From assembly GCF_040008265.1 (NCBI RefSeq), contig NZ_CP155620.1:1116001-1180000 (forward strand): DNA of 64,000 nt, in the 5' to 3' direction. Position 1 is the stretch's first letter, and every line of letters begins with the position of its first letter. The notes below the pieces were generated by a model. It was not told the origin of the DNA. It made no database searches and saw only the letters and a program-made list of their open reading frames with translations. Source of the DNA: Campylobacter sp. CCS1377 (GTDB lineage Bacteria; Campylobacterota; Campylobacteria; Campylobacterales; Campylobacteraceae). The translations under genes and the position numbers were made by a program. Of the stretch, positions 1-6,977 are shown piece by piece.

Positions 1-135
1 AACAAAATGCAAAATGCTGATGATGAAACAAAAATGGCTTTGCAAGATCAAATAGTTACTTTAAATGCCCAAGTAGCTACTATACAAGGACAAATTATGC
101 AAATATTAAGCGCGCAACAAAAGGCATTGGCGTGA
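1..135 (+). CDS. 3' end of an unidentified gene
   Basis: The first reading frame is open from the window edge to a TGA at 133-135, giving 44 residues of a protein whose start lies outside the window. The visible part is rich in Gln, Ala and Met with hydrophobic residues spaced as in a coiled coil, and it ends in QQKALA. It lies 57 bp upstream of murA on the same strand. In C. jejuni a small hypothetical gene occupies this place beside murA, as far as I remember. Function cannot be assigned from this fragment. Confidence 0.7.
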   Translation, partial: NKMQNADDETKMALQDQIVTLNAQVATIQGQIMQILSAQQKALA

Positions 136-152
136 TATTTGATTTTTTTTAT

Positions 153-158
153 TATAAT
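153..158 (+). promoter_or_regulatory. -10 box of the murA promoter
   Basis: A perfect TATAAT preceded by a T-rich stretch lies 34 bp before the murA start codon. This is the usual Campylobacter sigma-70 arrangement: a strong -10, periodic T tracts and no clear -35. Confidence 0.6.
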
Positions 159-192
159 TAAGCCTTGATTTGTAAAAAAAGGAAAAGTATTT

Positions 193-1449
193 ATGACTTA
201 TTTGGAAATAAAAGGAGAACAAAAACTTCAAGGCGAGGTGATTATAAGTGGAGCAAAAAACGCCGCCCTGCCCTTAATCGCTTCTAGTATACTTGCCAAA
301 AATGAAGTTAAAATTAATAATGTCCCAAATGTCGCAGATATCAAAACTCTTATTTCTTTGCTTGAAAATTTGGGTGCAAAAACTAAATTTGAAAAAAATA
401 CTGCATTTTTAGACACTACCACACTTAACAAAACCACAGCCATTTATGATATAGTGCGAAAAATGCGTGCTTCTATCCTTACCTTAGGACCTTTGCTTGC
501 GCGTTTTGAAAAATGTGAAGTGTCCTTGCCTGGGGGTTGCGCCATAGGACAAAGACCTATTGATTTGCATTTAAGCGCTTTAGAAAAAATGGGTGCAAAT
601 ATAGAAATAAAACAAGGCTATGTCGTAGCAAGTGGTGCTTTAAGGGGAGCTGAAATTTTATTTGATAAAATCACAGTTACTGGTAGTGAAAATATCATCA
701 TGGCAGCAGCCTTAGCTAAAGGAAAAACCAAACTTTTAAATGTCGCAAAAGAGCCTGAAGTCGTGCAACTTTGCGAAGTTTTAGCAAGCGCAGGGCTTGA
801 TATAAAAGGTATAGGCACTGATGAACTTGAAATTTATGGCACCGATAAAGAACTTTTAGAATTTAAAGAATTTAGCGTAATTCCTGATAGAATAGAAGCT
901 GGGACTTATCTGTGTGCTGGAGCCATTACAAATTCACAAATCACGCTAAAAAAAGCTAATGCTGAACATTTAGGAGCGGTTTTGGCGAAACTTCATCAAA
1001 TGGGCTTTGAAACCCTAGTGGATAACGATAGTATCACCTTGCCTTCTGCAAAAGAAATAAAGCCAGTTGAAATTCTAACAAGCGAATATCCAGGTTTTCC
1101 AACCGATATGCAAGCGCAATTTATGGCACTAGCTTTGATGGCAAATGGCACAAGTATCATCGATGAAAGGCTTTTTGAAAATCGCTTTATGCATGTAAGT
1201 GAGCTTTTAAGAATGGGAGCAGATATTAAGCTAAATGGGCACATTGCAACTATTGTAGGTGGCAAAGAGTTAAATGCCGCTGATGTGATGGCTACGGATT
1301 TGCGTGCTTCTTCAGCTTTAATCTTAGCAGCACTTGCAGCCAAAGGCACAAGCTTTGTGCATAGAATTTATCATCTTGATAGAGGGTATGAAAATTTAGA
1401 AGAAAAATTTAAAAAGCTGGGTGCAAAAATCACAAGGCTTGAAGAATAA
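193..1449 (+). CDS. murA: UDP-N-acetylglucosamine 1-carboxyvinyltransferase MurA
   Basis: This 418-residue protein is the normal length for MurA, the cytoplasmic enzyme that transfers enolpyruvate from PEP to UDP-GlcNAc in the first committed step of peptidoglycan synthesis. The substrate-binding GAKNAALP segment is at residues 20-27, with the conserved Lys at 22. The [10 protein letters not shown] loop carries the catalytic cysteine, Cys116 by my count, the residue attacked by fosfomycin. The late [11 protein letters not shown] motif is present. The ATG at 193 follows an A/G-rich ribosome site and a TATAAT box. It is transcribed alone or with the following small locus. I see nothing unusual. 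Confidence 0.97.
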   Translation: MTYLEIKGEQKLQGEVIISGAKNAALPLIASSILAKNEVKINNVPNVADIKTLISLLENLGAKTKFEKNTAFLDTTTLNKTTAIYDIVRKMRASILTLGPLLARFEKCEVSLPGGCAIGQRPIDLHLSALEKMGANIEIKQGYVVASGALRGAEILFDKITVTGSENIIMAAALAKGKTKLLNVAKEPEVVQLCEVLASAGLDIKGIGTDELEIYGTDKELLEFKEFSVIPDRIEAGTYLCAGAITNSQITLKKANAEHLGAVLAKLHQMGFETLVDNDSITLPSAKEIKPVEILTSEYPGFPTDMQAQFMALALMANGTSIIDERLFENRFMHVSELLRMGADIKLNGHIATIVGGKELNAADVMATDLRASSALILAALAAKGTSFVHRIYHLDRGYENLEEKFKKLGAKITRLEE

Positions 1450-1483
1450 TCTTAACTTAATGCTTTTCTAAAATATTTTTATA

Positions 1484-1489
1484 TATAAT
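1484..1489 (+). promoter_or_regulatory. -10 box of the small-peptide transcript
   Basis: A perfect TATAAT lies 35 bp after the murA stop. A start seven bases downstream would be near 1496, giving an RNA that begins GTTTTAAGGA. That 10-mer has an exact complement at 1678-1687 in the 3' part of the same transcript. Confidence 0.55.
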
Positions 1490-1552
1490 CTTTTCGTTTT
1501 AAGGATAACCTTGCTTGAAGACTTTAAAATTAAAGTTTGAAAGGAGGTTGAG

Positions 1553-1615
1553 ATGAATGAAGTTATTGTTTTTATGATCACTTTAATCATCCTTATCTTA
1601 GTCGTAAAAAACTAA
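1553..1615 (+). CDS. 20-residue hydrophobic peptide, candidate type I toxin
   Basis: A very strong ribosome site, AAGGAGG, sits 5 bp before ATG 1553. The ORF encodes MNEVIVFMITLIILILVVKN and stops at TAA 1613-1615. After a short polar N-terminus nearly every residue is Ile, Leu, Val, Phe or Met, and the peptide ends in Lys-Asn: a single membrane-spanning helix, like the small membrane toxins of type I toxin-antitoxin systems. The ORF is isolated, with its own -10 box at 1484-1489 and a long structured 3' region. The stop codon lies inside a perfect 10-bp hairpin (arms 1592-1601 and 1612-1621). The ORF is real-looking because of the ribosome site, composition and flanking RNA structure together. 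That it is a toxin is inference by analogy with Helicobacter AapA peptides; I do not recognise the sequence itself. Confidence 0.6.
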   Translation: MNEVIVFMITLIILILVVKN

Positions 1616-1621
1616 GATAAG
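1592..1621. other. perfect 10-bp hairpin spanning the small-ORF stop codon
   Basis: CTTATCTTAG at 1592-1601 pairs exactly with CTAAGATAAG at 1612-1621 around a 10-base A-rich loop. The left arm encodes the last hydrophobic residues of the peptide and the right arm contains the stop codon, so ribosomes must open it to finish translation. No U-run follows on either strand, so it is not a normal terminator. Confidence 0.6.
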
Positions 1622-1654
1622 AACAAACTAATTTTTAATTTTTCGATTATAATT

Positions 1655-1736
1655 TTAAAAAAACCCTGCTTAGTTTGTCCTTAAAACAAAAAGTCTTCAT
1701 TATAGCAGGGTTTGAAGACTTAGAATTATTTCATTA
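1655..1736 (-). ncRNA. candidate antisense (antitoxin-like) RNA
   Basis: Read on the minus strand, a TACAAT -10-like box at 1743-1748 could start an RNA near 1736. The stem 1704-1713 / 1661-1670 (AAACCCTGCT with AGCAGGGTTT on the minus strand) followed by seven T residues is a good terminator ending near 1655. The resulting RNA of about 80 nt would be fully antisense to the 3' part of the small-peptide mRNA. Its AAGTCTTCAA segment is also complementary to TTGAAGACTT at 1515-1524 in that mRNA's 5' leader. A second minus-strand box, TGCTATAAT at 1699-1707, could give a longer antisense RNA over the ORF. The transcript is inferred from signals only. Confidence 0.4.
1661..1720. repeat. two interlocking perfect inverted repeats
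   Basis: AAACCCTGCT at 1661-1670 pairs with AGCAGGGTTT at 1704-1713, and AAGTCTTCA at 1691-1699 pairs with TGAAGACTT at 1712-1720. The pairs interlock, so only one stem (or a pseudoknot) can form at a time. The AAGTCTTCA arm has a further partner at 1516-1524, 30-40 bp upstream of the small ORF. Mutually exclusive pairing of this sort is typical of RNA switches and of toxin mRNAs with long-distance folding. Confidence 0.6.
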
Positions 1737-1746
1737 TGTTTTATTG

Positions 1747-1752
1747 TAAAAT
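1747..1752 (+). promoter_or_regulatory. possible -10 box for moeA
   Basis: TAAAAT lies 34 bp before the moeA start codon and overlaps the opposite-strand -10-like box proposed for the antisense RNA. It is one mismatch from consensus. Confidence 0.35.
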
Positions 1753-1785
1753 ACCATTATCTAAAAACACAAAAAAGGCTTTATT

Positions 1786-2952
1786 ATGAAAAACATTTTT
1801 CAAACCTTAAAAGACTTAGAAAGTCAAATTTCATCTTTTGAAGAATATGAGCTAATAAGCCTTGAAAAAGCTAAAGGAAGAATTTTAGCCAAAGATCTTT
1901 ACGCTAGAAAAAATTTACCCAGCTTTGATAATGCTGCTCTTGATGGCTATGCTTTTAATTATGAGGATTTAAATGAAGCTTTAAAGATAAAAGGTACTAT
2001 TTTTGCAGGAGATAAAAACACTTACGAGATAAATAAAAACGAGTGTTTTAAGATTATGACTGGGGCAAAAATACCCAAAAATGCTGATACGATTTTAATG
2101 ATAGAAGATGAATGCATTGAAAATAGCAAACTCATCATTAAAAAACCACCAAAAAAGCACAATGCTTATAGATACAAGGGCGAAGAACTAAAAAAAGATG
2201 AACTTTTGCTTAAAAAAGGCACAAGGCTAAATGCTAGGCATATCGCTCTACTTTCTTCCCAAGGGCTTTATAAAATTCAAGTTATAAGGAAAATTCGCGT
2301 GGGGATTTTTTCAAGTGGAGATGAACTAAAAGAGCCTTGGCGTGATTGCGATGAAGAAAGCATTTACAATGCCAATGCTTTGCCTTTGCTTGCTATGCTT
2401 AAAACTTGCGATACAAGCTATCTTGGCATCATCAAAGATGACTTTAGCACCACAAAAGAAGCCTTAAAAAATACCAATTTTGATCTTTTAATCACTTCAG
2501 GCGGTGCGAGTGTAGGGGAAGCTGATTTTATGGAAAAAGCTTTAGATGAACTAGGTTTTACTCCGCTTTTTAAAGGTTTAAAAGCGCGGCCTGCAAGACC
2601 AACTAAACTTTATCAAAAAGATAAAAACTTAGTGCTTATTCTACCAGGAAATCCTATGGCGGCTTATCTTTCAGCCTTTATTTTTACTAAAAAAATTATT
2701 AATTTATTGAGCGGAAATTTAGAAAATCCTTTAAAAATTCATGCTCTTATGGGAAGTGATTTGAAAGTAAAAAGCGGAAGAAATAACCTCATCTTAGGAA
2801 ATTTAGAAAATGAAGTTTTCTATCCTTTTAATGATGGCAAATACGGCTCAGGAATGATACTACCTTTGATAAATAGTGAATTTTTACTCATCAGTGAAGA
2901 AGAAAGAACAGAATTTAAAAAAGATGAAAAAATCACGATTTTAAAGCTTTAA
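1786..2952 (+). CDS. moeA: molybdopterin molybdenumtransferase MoeA
   Basis: A 388-residue protein of normal MoeA length. MoeA inserts molybdate into adenylylated molybdopterin, the last step of molybdenum cofactor synthesis; the cofactor supplies NapA encoded 5 kb away, among others. Family hallmarks are visible in order: FDNAALDGYAF near residue 45, the GAKIPKNADT segment near 105, SSGDELKEPW near 185, TSGGASVGEADF near 245, and LPGNPMAAYLSAF near 285. The start ATG 1786 follows AAAAAAGG. The stop is 12 bp before the next gene's start, so the two may be cotranscribed. Campylobacter genomes often carry two moeA paralogues; which one this is cannot be told here. Confidence 0.93.
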   Translation: MKNIFQTLKDLESQISSFEEYELISLEKAKGRILAKDLYARKNLPSFDNAALDGYAFNYEDLNEALKIKGTIFAGDKNTYEINKNECFKIMTGAKIPKNADTILMIEDECIENSKLIIKKPPKKHNAYRYKGEELKKDELLLKKGTRLNARHIALLSSQGLYKIQVIRKIRVGIFSSGDELKEPWRDCDEESIYNANALPLLAMLKTCDTSYLGIIKDDFSTTKEALKNTNFDLLITSGGASVGEADFMEKALDELGFTPLFKGLKARPARPTKLYQKDKNLVLILPGNPMAAYLSAFIFTKKIINLLSGNLENPLKIHALMGSDLKVKSGRNNLILGNLENEVFYPFNDGKYGSGMILPLINSEFLLISEEERTEFKKDEKITILKL

Positions 2953-2964
2953 AAAAGCAAAGTG

Positions 2965-4230
2965 ATGGTAAAAATCATAAGTTTGATTTTGTGTTTATTG
3001 TTTTTAAATGCTTGCAAAAGCGACGCAAAAAATTTAGAACAAAATACTACAAATTTAGAACAAAACGCCACAAAGCTAGAACAAAATTCAAGCAAAAGTA
3101 TTAATCTTACCCCGCAAAATAAAGAAGAGCTTATCTTGCTTTTAAAAGAAAACAAGGGTTTATATTTAGGCGATATCAATACTTCTAAAATTACTGATAT
3201 GAGTGATTTATTTGCAGAAGTTTTTGCAGAAGAATTGGAAGCGCAGTATATCCATTATTATCCTAGAATAAAAGTAGAAAATGATTATTTTAATGGTATA
3301 GAAAAATGGGATGTATCTGGGGTAGAAAATTTCAAAGGCACTTTTGCTTTTCTTGAAAATTTTGATCAAAATATTAGCTCTTGGGACACAAGTAGTGCAA
3401 AAACTATGGAGCGAATGTTTTATGGGGCTAAAAATTTTAATCAAAATATCAACGATTGGGATGTAAGTAAGGTTAAAAATATGAATGCTATGTTTTTAGA
3501 GGCGATAACTTTCAATCAACCCTTAGATAAATGGGATGTTAGCAAGGTTGAGAGCATGGAAGGCATTTTTTATCATAATAAAATTTTTAATCAAAAATTA
3601 AACACTTGGAATACTAAAAATCTCACTGACACTTCCTTTGCCTTTGCAGGTGCTTCAAGTTTTAATCAAAATATTAATTCTTGGGATACAAGCAATGTTA
3701 AAGACTTAAACTACACTTTTGCCGGTGCTAAAAAATTCAATCAAAACTTAAATAAATGGAATGTAAGTAAGGCAGAAAATTTCAATAGCACTTTTAAAAA
3801 CGCCATATCTTTTAATAAACCTTTAAATGATTGGGATGTAAGCGGTGCTAAAAATATGTCTCATATGTTTAAAAATGCTTCAAATTTCAATCAAACTTTA
3901 AAAAAATGGGATGTATCTAAGATAGAAAAAGCAGAACAAATGTTTGTCGATGCTAAAAATTTTAATCAAAATCTTTCTTCTTGGAAAATAGCTAAAGACA
4001 CTAAGGTAGATGAAATTTTTATGAATTCAAAACTAGCCACAAAGCCACCTAAATGGTTTTTTGAAATTGATAGAACTAAAGGAGTTTATAGGAATTATCA
4101 AGAAGTTTTTTTAGATAAAGTTTATCTAAAAGAAGCCATACCTTTTTCTTTGAGATATTATAAAAATTTATGGTACTTGCAAGGAAGTTGCAAAACTAGT
4201 CCATGTAGGACAAAGCGTGATTTGTCCTGA
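2965..4230 (+). CDS. BspA-type (DUF285) repeat lipoprotein, 3' frameshifted
   Basis: The N-terminus, starting MVKIISLILCLLFLNACKS, is a lipoprotein signal peptide with lipobox LNAC. GTG 2962 directly precedes ATG 2965; I prefer the ATG. Residues about 22-42 are three 7-residue repeats (NLEQNTT, NLEQNAT, KLEQNSS). From about residue 110 to 350 there are roughly nine repeats of about 25 residues containing FNQN and WDVS, the signature of the DUF285/BspA surface-protein family; these are usually surface exposed, sometimes adhesive, and unrelated to enzymes. The frame ends at 4230 in an unnatural tail, PCRTKRDLS. Removing one A from the run at 4162-4166 joins it to an open frame ending at TAA 4382-4384, giving 472 residues. 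It is therefore either a recent frameshift, a slippage-controlled gene or a sequencing error. Confidence 0.8.
   Translation: MVKIISLILCLLFLNACKSDAKNLEQNTTNLEQNATKLEQNSSKSINLTPQNKEELILLLKENKGLYLGDINTSKITDMSDLFAEVFAEELEAQYIHYYPRIKVENDYFNGIEKWDVSGVENFKGTFAFLENFDQNISSWDTSSAKTMERMFYGAKNFNQNINDWDVSKVKNMNAMFLEAITFNQPLDKWDVSKVESMEGIFYHNKIFNQKLNTWNTKNLTDTSFAFAGASSFNQNINSWDTSNVKDLNYTFAGAKKFNQNLNKWNVSKAENFNSTFKNAISFNKPLNDWDVSGAKNMSHMFKNASNFNQTLKKWDVSKIEKAEQMFVDAKNFNQNLSSWKIAKDTKVDEIFMNSKLATKPPKWFFEIDRTKGVYRNYQEVFLDKVYLKEAIPFSLRYYKNLWYLQGSCKTSPCRTKRDLS
3031..3093 (+). repeat. three 21-bp tandem repeats in the lipoprotein gene
   Basis: Units 3031-3051, 3052-3072 and 3073-3093 are imperfect copies, each encoding (N/K)LEQN plus two small residues. 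They lie just after the lipidated cysteine and form a spacer between membrane anchor and repeat domain. A 21-bp unit keeps frame, so copy-number change would alter tether length without killing the gene. Confidence 0.75.
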
Positions 4231-4384
4231 TCTTTTTTATGATGATGAAAGGGTGAATTTAAAAGGAGTAAGAGCGGAGTATTTAAACAAAGATGATGAA
4301 GAAATCATTCGTTTTACTTTTTCAAACGGCTTTTATAAAGACACTAGAGCTTGGAGAAGCTCATCTTTTGAAAAATACGACTAA
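4167..4384 (+). pseudogene. out-of-frame 3' remainder of the BspA lipoprotein gene
   Basis: In the +1 frame relative to the upstream ORF, codons from about 4167 run open to TAA 4382-4384 and read IYGTCKEVAKLVHVGQSVIC, followed by about 50 polar residues ending SFEKYD. The segment has no start codon or ribosome site of its own and follows directly from the lipoprotein frame if the A5 tract 4162-4166 is shortened by one. The two cysteines here and those in the GSCKTSPC end of frame 0 are not equivalent. Confidence 0.65.
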
Positions 4385-4444
4385 TTTCTAAAAAGTTATT
4401 TAATTATTGTAATTCCCCATCTTCGATAATAAAAACTACAGCAA

Positions 4445-4768
4445 TTAATATTTTCGATAAATATCGCCATAATATGTTATATTTTCAGCTTGATTTTCAT
4501 CATTAAGCTTAATATTTTCATTATCATTTATTTTTATATCATCTAAATCCTGATAAGAAAAAATCATATTAATACTAATAATCTTTGGTAACTGTTCAAG
4601 CTGCCTATAGGCCTTTAATTCATCATCTAGACTTTCACTCTCTATGACAACTATAATTTTATCTTGATCACATATTTCAACACTACAATATTTAATTTTT
4701 TGAATGCTTTGTAATATTTCTGATTGATGTTCTTGTTTTATGCGCAATAAAACACTAGAAAGATTCAT
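4445..4768 (-). CDS. napD: NapD, chaperone for nitrate reductase maturation
   Basis: A 107-residue cytoplasmic protein at the end of the nap operon. NapD binds the twin-arginine signal of NapA and holds back export until the molybdenum cofactor is inserted. The sequence starts MNLSSVLLRIKQEHQSEILQ, matching the family's N-terminal strand pattern (SSxxVxxxPE-like), and has the ferredoxin-like alternation of strands and helices. The C-terminal 20 residues are acidic and polar. Its ATG overlaps the napL stop by four bases (ATGA), so translation is coupled. The assignment rests on operon position as much as on sequence. Confidence 0.85.
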   Translation of the reverse strand: MNLSSVLLRIKQEHQSEILQSIQKIKYCSVEICDQDKIIVVIESESLDDELKAYRQLEQLPKIISINMIFSYQDLDDIKINDNENIKLNDENQAENITYYGDIYRKY

Positions 4769-5679
4769 TTAAAACTCCGAAAAATTATTTTATTTCCATA
4801 ACCAGAGATTAATATATCATGCTCATTTAAAAATATGATATATTCAACCATTAAATCCTCATTGCTTATTTGAATTTGCTGAGTTAAATCTTTGGTTTTT
4901 ATAATTTGAGTAAAATTTGTTGCATTATTACTAAAAGCTCCAAATTCTCCATTAGAACTGAGCGCACATGCATAAATAAGAAAATTATTTTCTATAAATT
5001 TTTCCTCATTTTTTATAACTATACCTACCCTGCGATCTGTAGCACAACTTATAATATTTCCATTTTTATAGTCTACTTGGTAAATATTATCCTTGTGAAT
5101 TTTATTGATTTTTTTTATCACTTCCCATTTTTGTAAATCAAAAATTTCAATCACTCCACTTTCAAAACCTAATACCAAAGTTTTTTTATTTTTATCTATA
5201 CTTGCATCATTTAAGCTAGAATAGGAAAAATTATAATTTCTTTCTTGTAAATTCGAAAGTTTAATCTGCTTAATATTTGCTCCAAGAAAAGTAAGTAAAA
5301 TTTCATCTTCATTAATAAAAAATACTTCCTTAACTCCATTAAAACTAAGTTTTTTATCTAAATTTTTATCTCTAAAAATCCAAATATTCTTAGAACCAAA
5401 ATCCCCTTCGCTTACCAATAATATTTTATTATCTAAAACATCGATACTATAAATTGAAGGCTTTATATTTTTTTCATAATAATTTTGAATATCAGCTAAG
5501 GTTAAAATTTCATCTAAAATCTTACTTTTAATATTATATCTTAAAATTTCACCCCTATCTGTACCAATATACAAAAGCTCTTCACTAACCTTTAATGCTG
5601 TTATATTTGATTTTATTTTTAATTCATAAGAAAAACCATAAACACACAAAAAGATTAAAATGAAGAGTAATTTTTTCAT
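4765..5679 (-). CDS. napL: NapL, periplasmic WD40-like nitrate reductase accessory protein
   Basis: A 304-residue protein with a clear signal peptide, MKKLLFILIFLCVYGFSYE, so it is periplasmic. The rest is a succession of short beta-strand repeats of the type found in beta-propellers (LYIGTDRGEI, TLVLGFESGVIEIFDLQKWE, ISCATDRRVGI). NapL is found in epsilonproteobacterial nap operons between napB and napD; it is not essential for catalysis and its exact role is not settled in what I know. The gene begins immediately after napB and overlaps napD by four bases. Its higher AT content and weak conservation are normal for this gene. Confidence 0.85.
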   Translation of the reverse strand: MKKLLFILIFLCVYGFSYELKIKSNITALKVSEELLYIGTDRGEILRYNIKSKILDEILTLADIQNYYEKNIKPSIYSIDVLDNKILLVSEGDFGSKNIWIFRDKNLDKKLSFNGVKEVFFINEDEILLTFLGANIKQIKLSNLQERNYNFSYSSLNDASIDKNKKTLVLGFESGVIEIFDLQKWEVIKKINKIHKDNIYQVDYKNGNIISCATDRRVGIVIKNEEKFIENNFLIYACALSSNGEFGAFSNNATNFTQIIKTKDLTQQIQISNEDLMVEYIIFLNEHDILISGYGNKIIFRSFK

Positions 5680-6195
5680 TTATTCTACACCCTCATTCAT
5701 TACATCAATTAAATTAGAACGATTTTTTAGTTCTTGATTCTTAAATTCAGGCTTGAAACTATTTCCTACCAAAGGCTTAGCATTGCTTTGAGGAACATGA
5801 CACTGCGTGCAATTAAATCTAGCTTCGCTAATAGTATCGCCCATATCTTTATTAAGACGATAATCATAATAATGTGTTGCAGGTACAGCAGTTGCTAAGA
5901 CATCTGCAGCTATTGCTTTATCATGGCAACTAAGACAAGTATTATTATCTTTTGTAATAGGCAACATATCTTCAATACTGTGAGAAATCAAAGGTGGTGC
6001 ATTTTCAAAAGATCTTTCTATTAAAACAGATTCTCCCGCCATAGTTCCACTATAGTTAATATCTGCCAAATTTATATTTTCTGACTCTAAGCTCATATTT
6101 CTAAAACCACCGAGGTTTGAAATTCCGCCATTTGTGGCACAAGCTGCCAACAACAAAGCTATAACACTCATAAATAAAACCAATCTTTTTTTCAT
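5680..6195 (-). CDS. napB: NapB, diheme cytochrome c subunit of periplasmic nitrate reductase
   Basis: The 171-residue precursor carries two CxxCH heme c sites, CLSCH near residue 90 and CTQCH near 130, plus additional His residues for bis-His ligation (for example SHSIEDM and PATHYYD). NapB passes electrons from the NapGH quinol dehydrogenase to NapA in the periplasm. The signal peptide contains LLAACATN, which resembles a lipobox, so the mature protein might be lipid-anchored; in other bacteria NapB is usually soluble. Its ATG overlaps the napH stop by four bases. Confidence 0.95.
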   Translation of the reverse strand: MKKRLVLFMSVIALLLAACATNGGISNLGGFRNMSLESENINLADINYSGTMAGESVLIERSFENAPPLISHSIEDMLPITKDNNTCLSCHDKAIAADVLATAVPATHYYDYRLNKDMGDTISEARFNCTQCHVPQSNAKPLVGNSFKPEFKNQELKNRSNLIDVMNEGVE

Positions 6196-6977
6196 TTTTT
6201 GCTCCTTAAATCAAATATATTAAAATTTAAAGCATTATCATCACACACTTCTATACAACGCCCGCATTTTATACACTCACCAGAATTCACACTCGCACTT
6301 TCTTTAGCTATCATCCAAAGAACTTGTTTTTCAGGACAAATTCCAATGCATTTATAACATTTGGTGCAATTTTGATGATTATGTTTAATTTTTAATAAAG
6401 CATAACGAGAGATTAAGGCATAAAAAGCTCCAAGCGGACAAATATGCGAGCAAATTGCTCTAGGACTTAAAAATGTATCAATACAAAAAAGTATAAAAGC
6501 CACAAAAATCCAAGAAGTAGTGCCAAAAATAATCCCTCTATGCACTACACCTATATAAGAAAAACTCTCAAATACAGGTAAAGAAAGCACAAAAGAAAGG
6601 ATTAAAACTAAAGCTAAAACATAATAACGCAAATTTTTACTTAAAATTAAAAATTTGCTATTTTTAAAACCCATTTTCAAACGAAAAAAGGCAGCGAAAT
6701 CGGCAATTAAATTCACAGGACAAACCCAAGCACAAAAAGCACGACCTAAAAAAATTCCATAAAGAATTAAAACAAGCAAAGCACCCGTTAACGCCATTAA
6801 ATCTATACTAAAACTTGCTAAAAAAATTTGCAACACTGCAAAAGGATCGCTTAAAGGCACGCTATCAAAAAACTTAGATGAGCTTAAATCTCCTTTTAAA
6901 ATAAATTTTGTCGCGCTAAAAGAAAAAAGGGCTAAAATTCCAAGCTGAACAATGCGTCTAGCGATTAAATATTTCAT
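6192..6977 (-). CDS. napH: NapH, membrane quinol dehydrogenase iron-sulfur subunit
   Basis: A 261-residue inner-membrane protein with about four transmembrane helices in the first 190 residues, two CxxxCP motifs (CAWVCPVN near residue 83 and CSHICPLG near 181), and a C-terminal pair of 4Fe-4S clusters (CTKCYKCIGICPE and CIKCGRCIEVCDD). With NapG it oxidises menaquinol and feeds NapB-NapA. No napC is present in this operon, so NapGH should be the only quinol route encoded here. The start shares a TAATG junction with the napG stop. Confidence 0.95.
   Translation of the reverse strand: MKYLIARRIVQLGILALFSFSATKFILKGDLSSSKFFDSVPLSDPFAVLQIFLASFSIDLMALTGALLVLILYGIFLGRAFCAWVCPVNLIADFAAFFRLKMGFKNSKFLILSKNLRYYVLALVLILSFVLSLPVFESFSYIGVVHRGIIFGTTSWIFVAFILFCIDTFLSPRAICSHICPLGAFYALISRYALLKIKHNHQNCTKCYKCIGICPEKQVLWMIAKESASVNSGECIKCGRCIEVCDDNALNFNIFDLRSKK

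Noticed and set aside
1485-1595. An antisense ORF of about 37 codons (starting MIKVIIK) opposite the small-peptide ORF
   Set aside because: The AAGG abuts its ATG with no spacing and the codons mirror the hydrophobic ORF on the other strand; no independent evidence of translation.
1592-1621. The 10-bp hairpin as the terminator of murA
   Set aside because: It overlaps the small ORF and has no T-run on either strand.
3300-4030. Regularly spaced repeats suggesting a CRISPR-like array
   Set aside because: The 75-bp periodicity is coding and degenerate at third positions; it translates to the BspA-type protein repeats.
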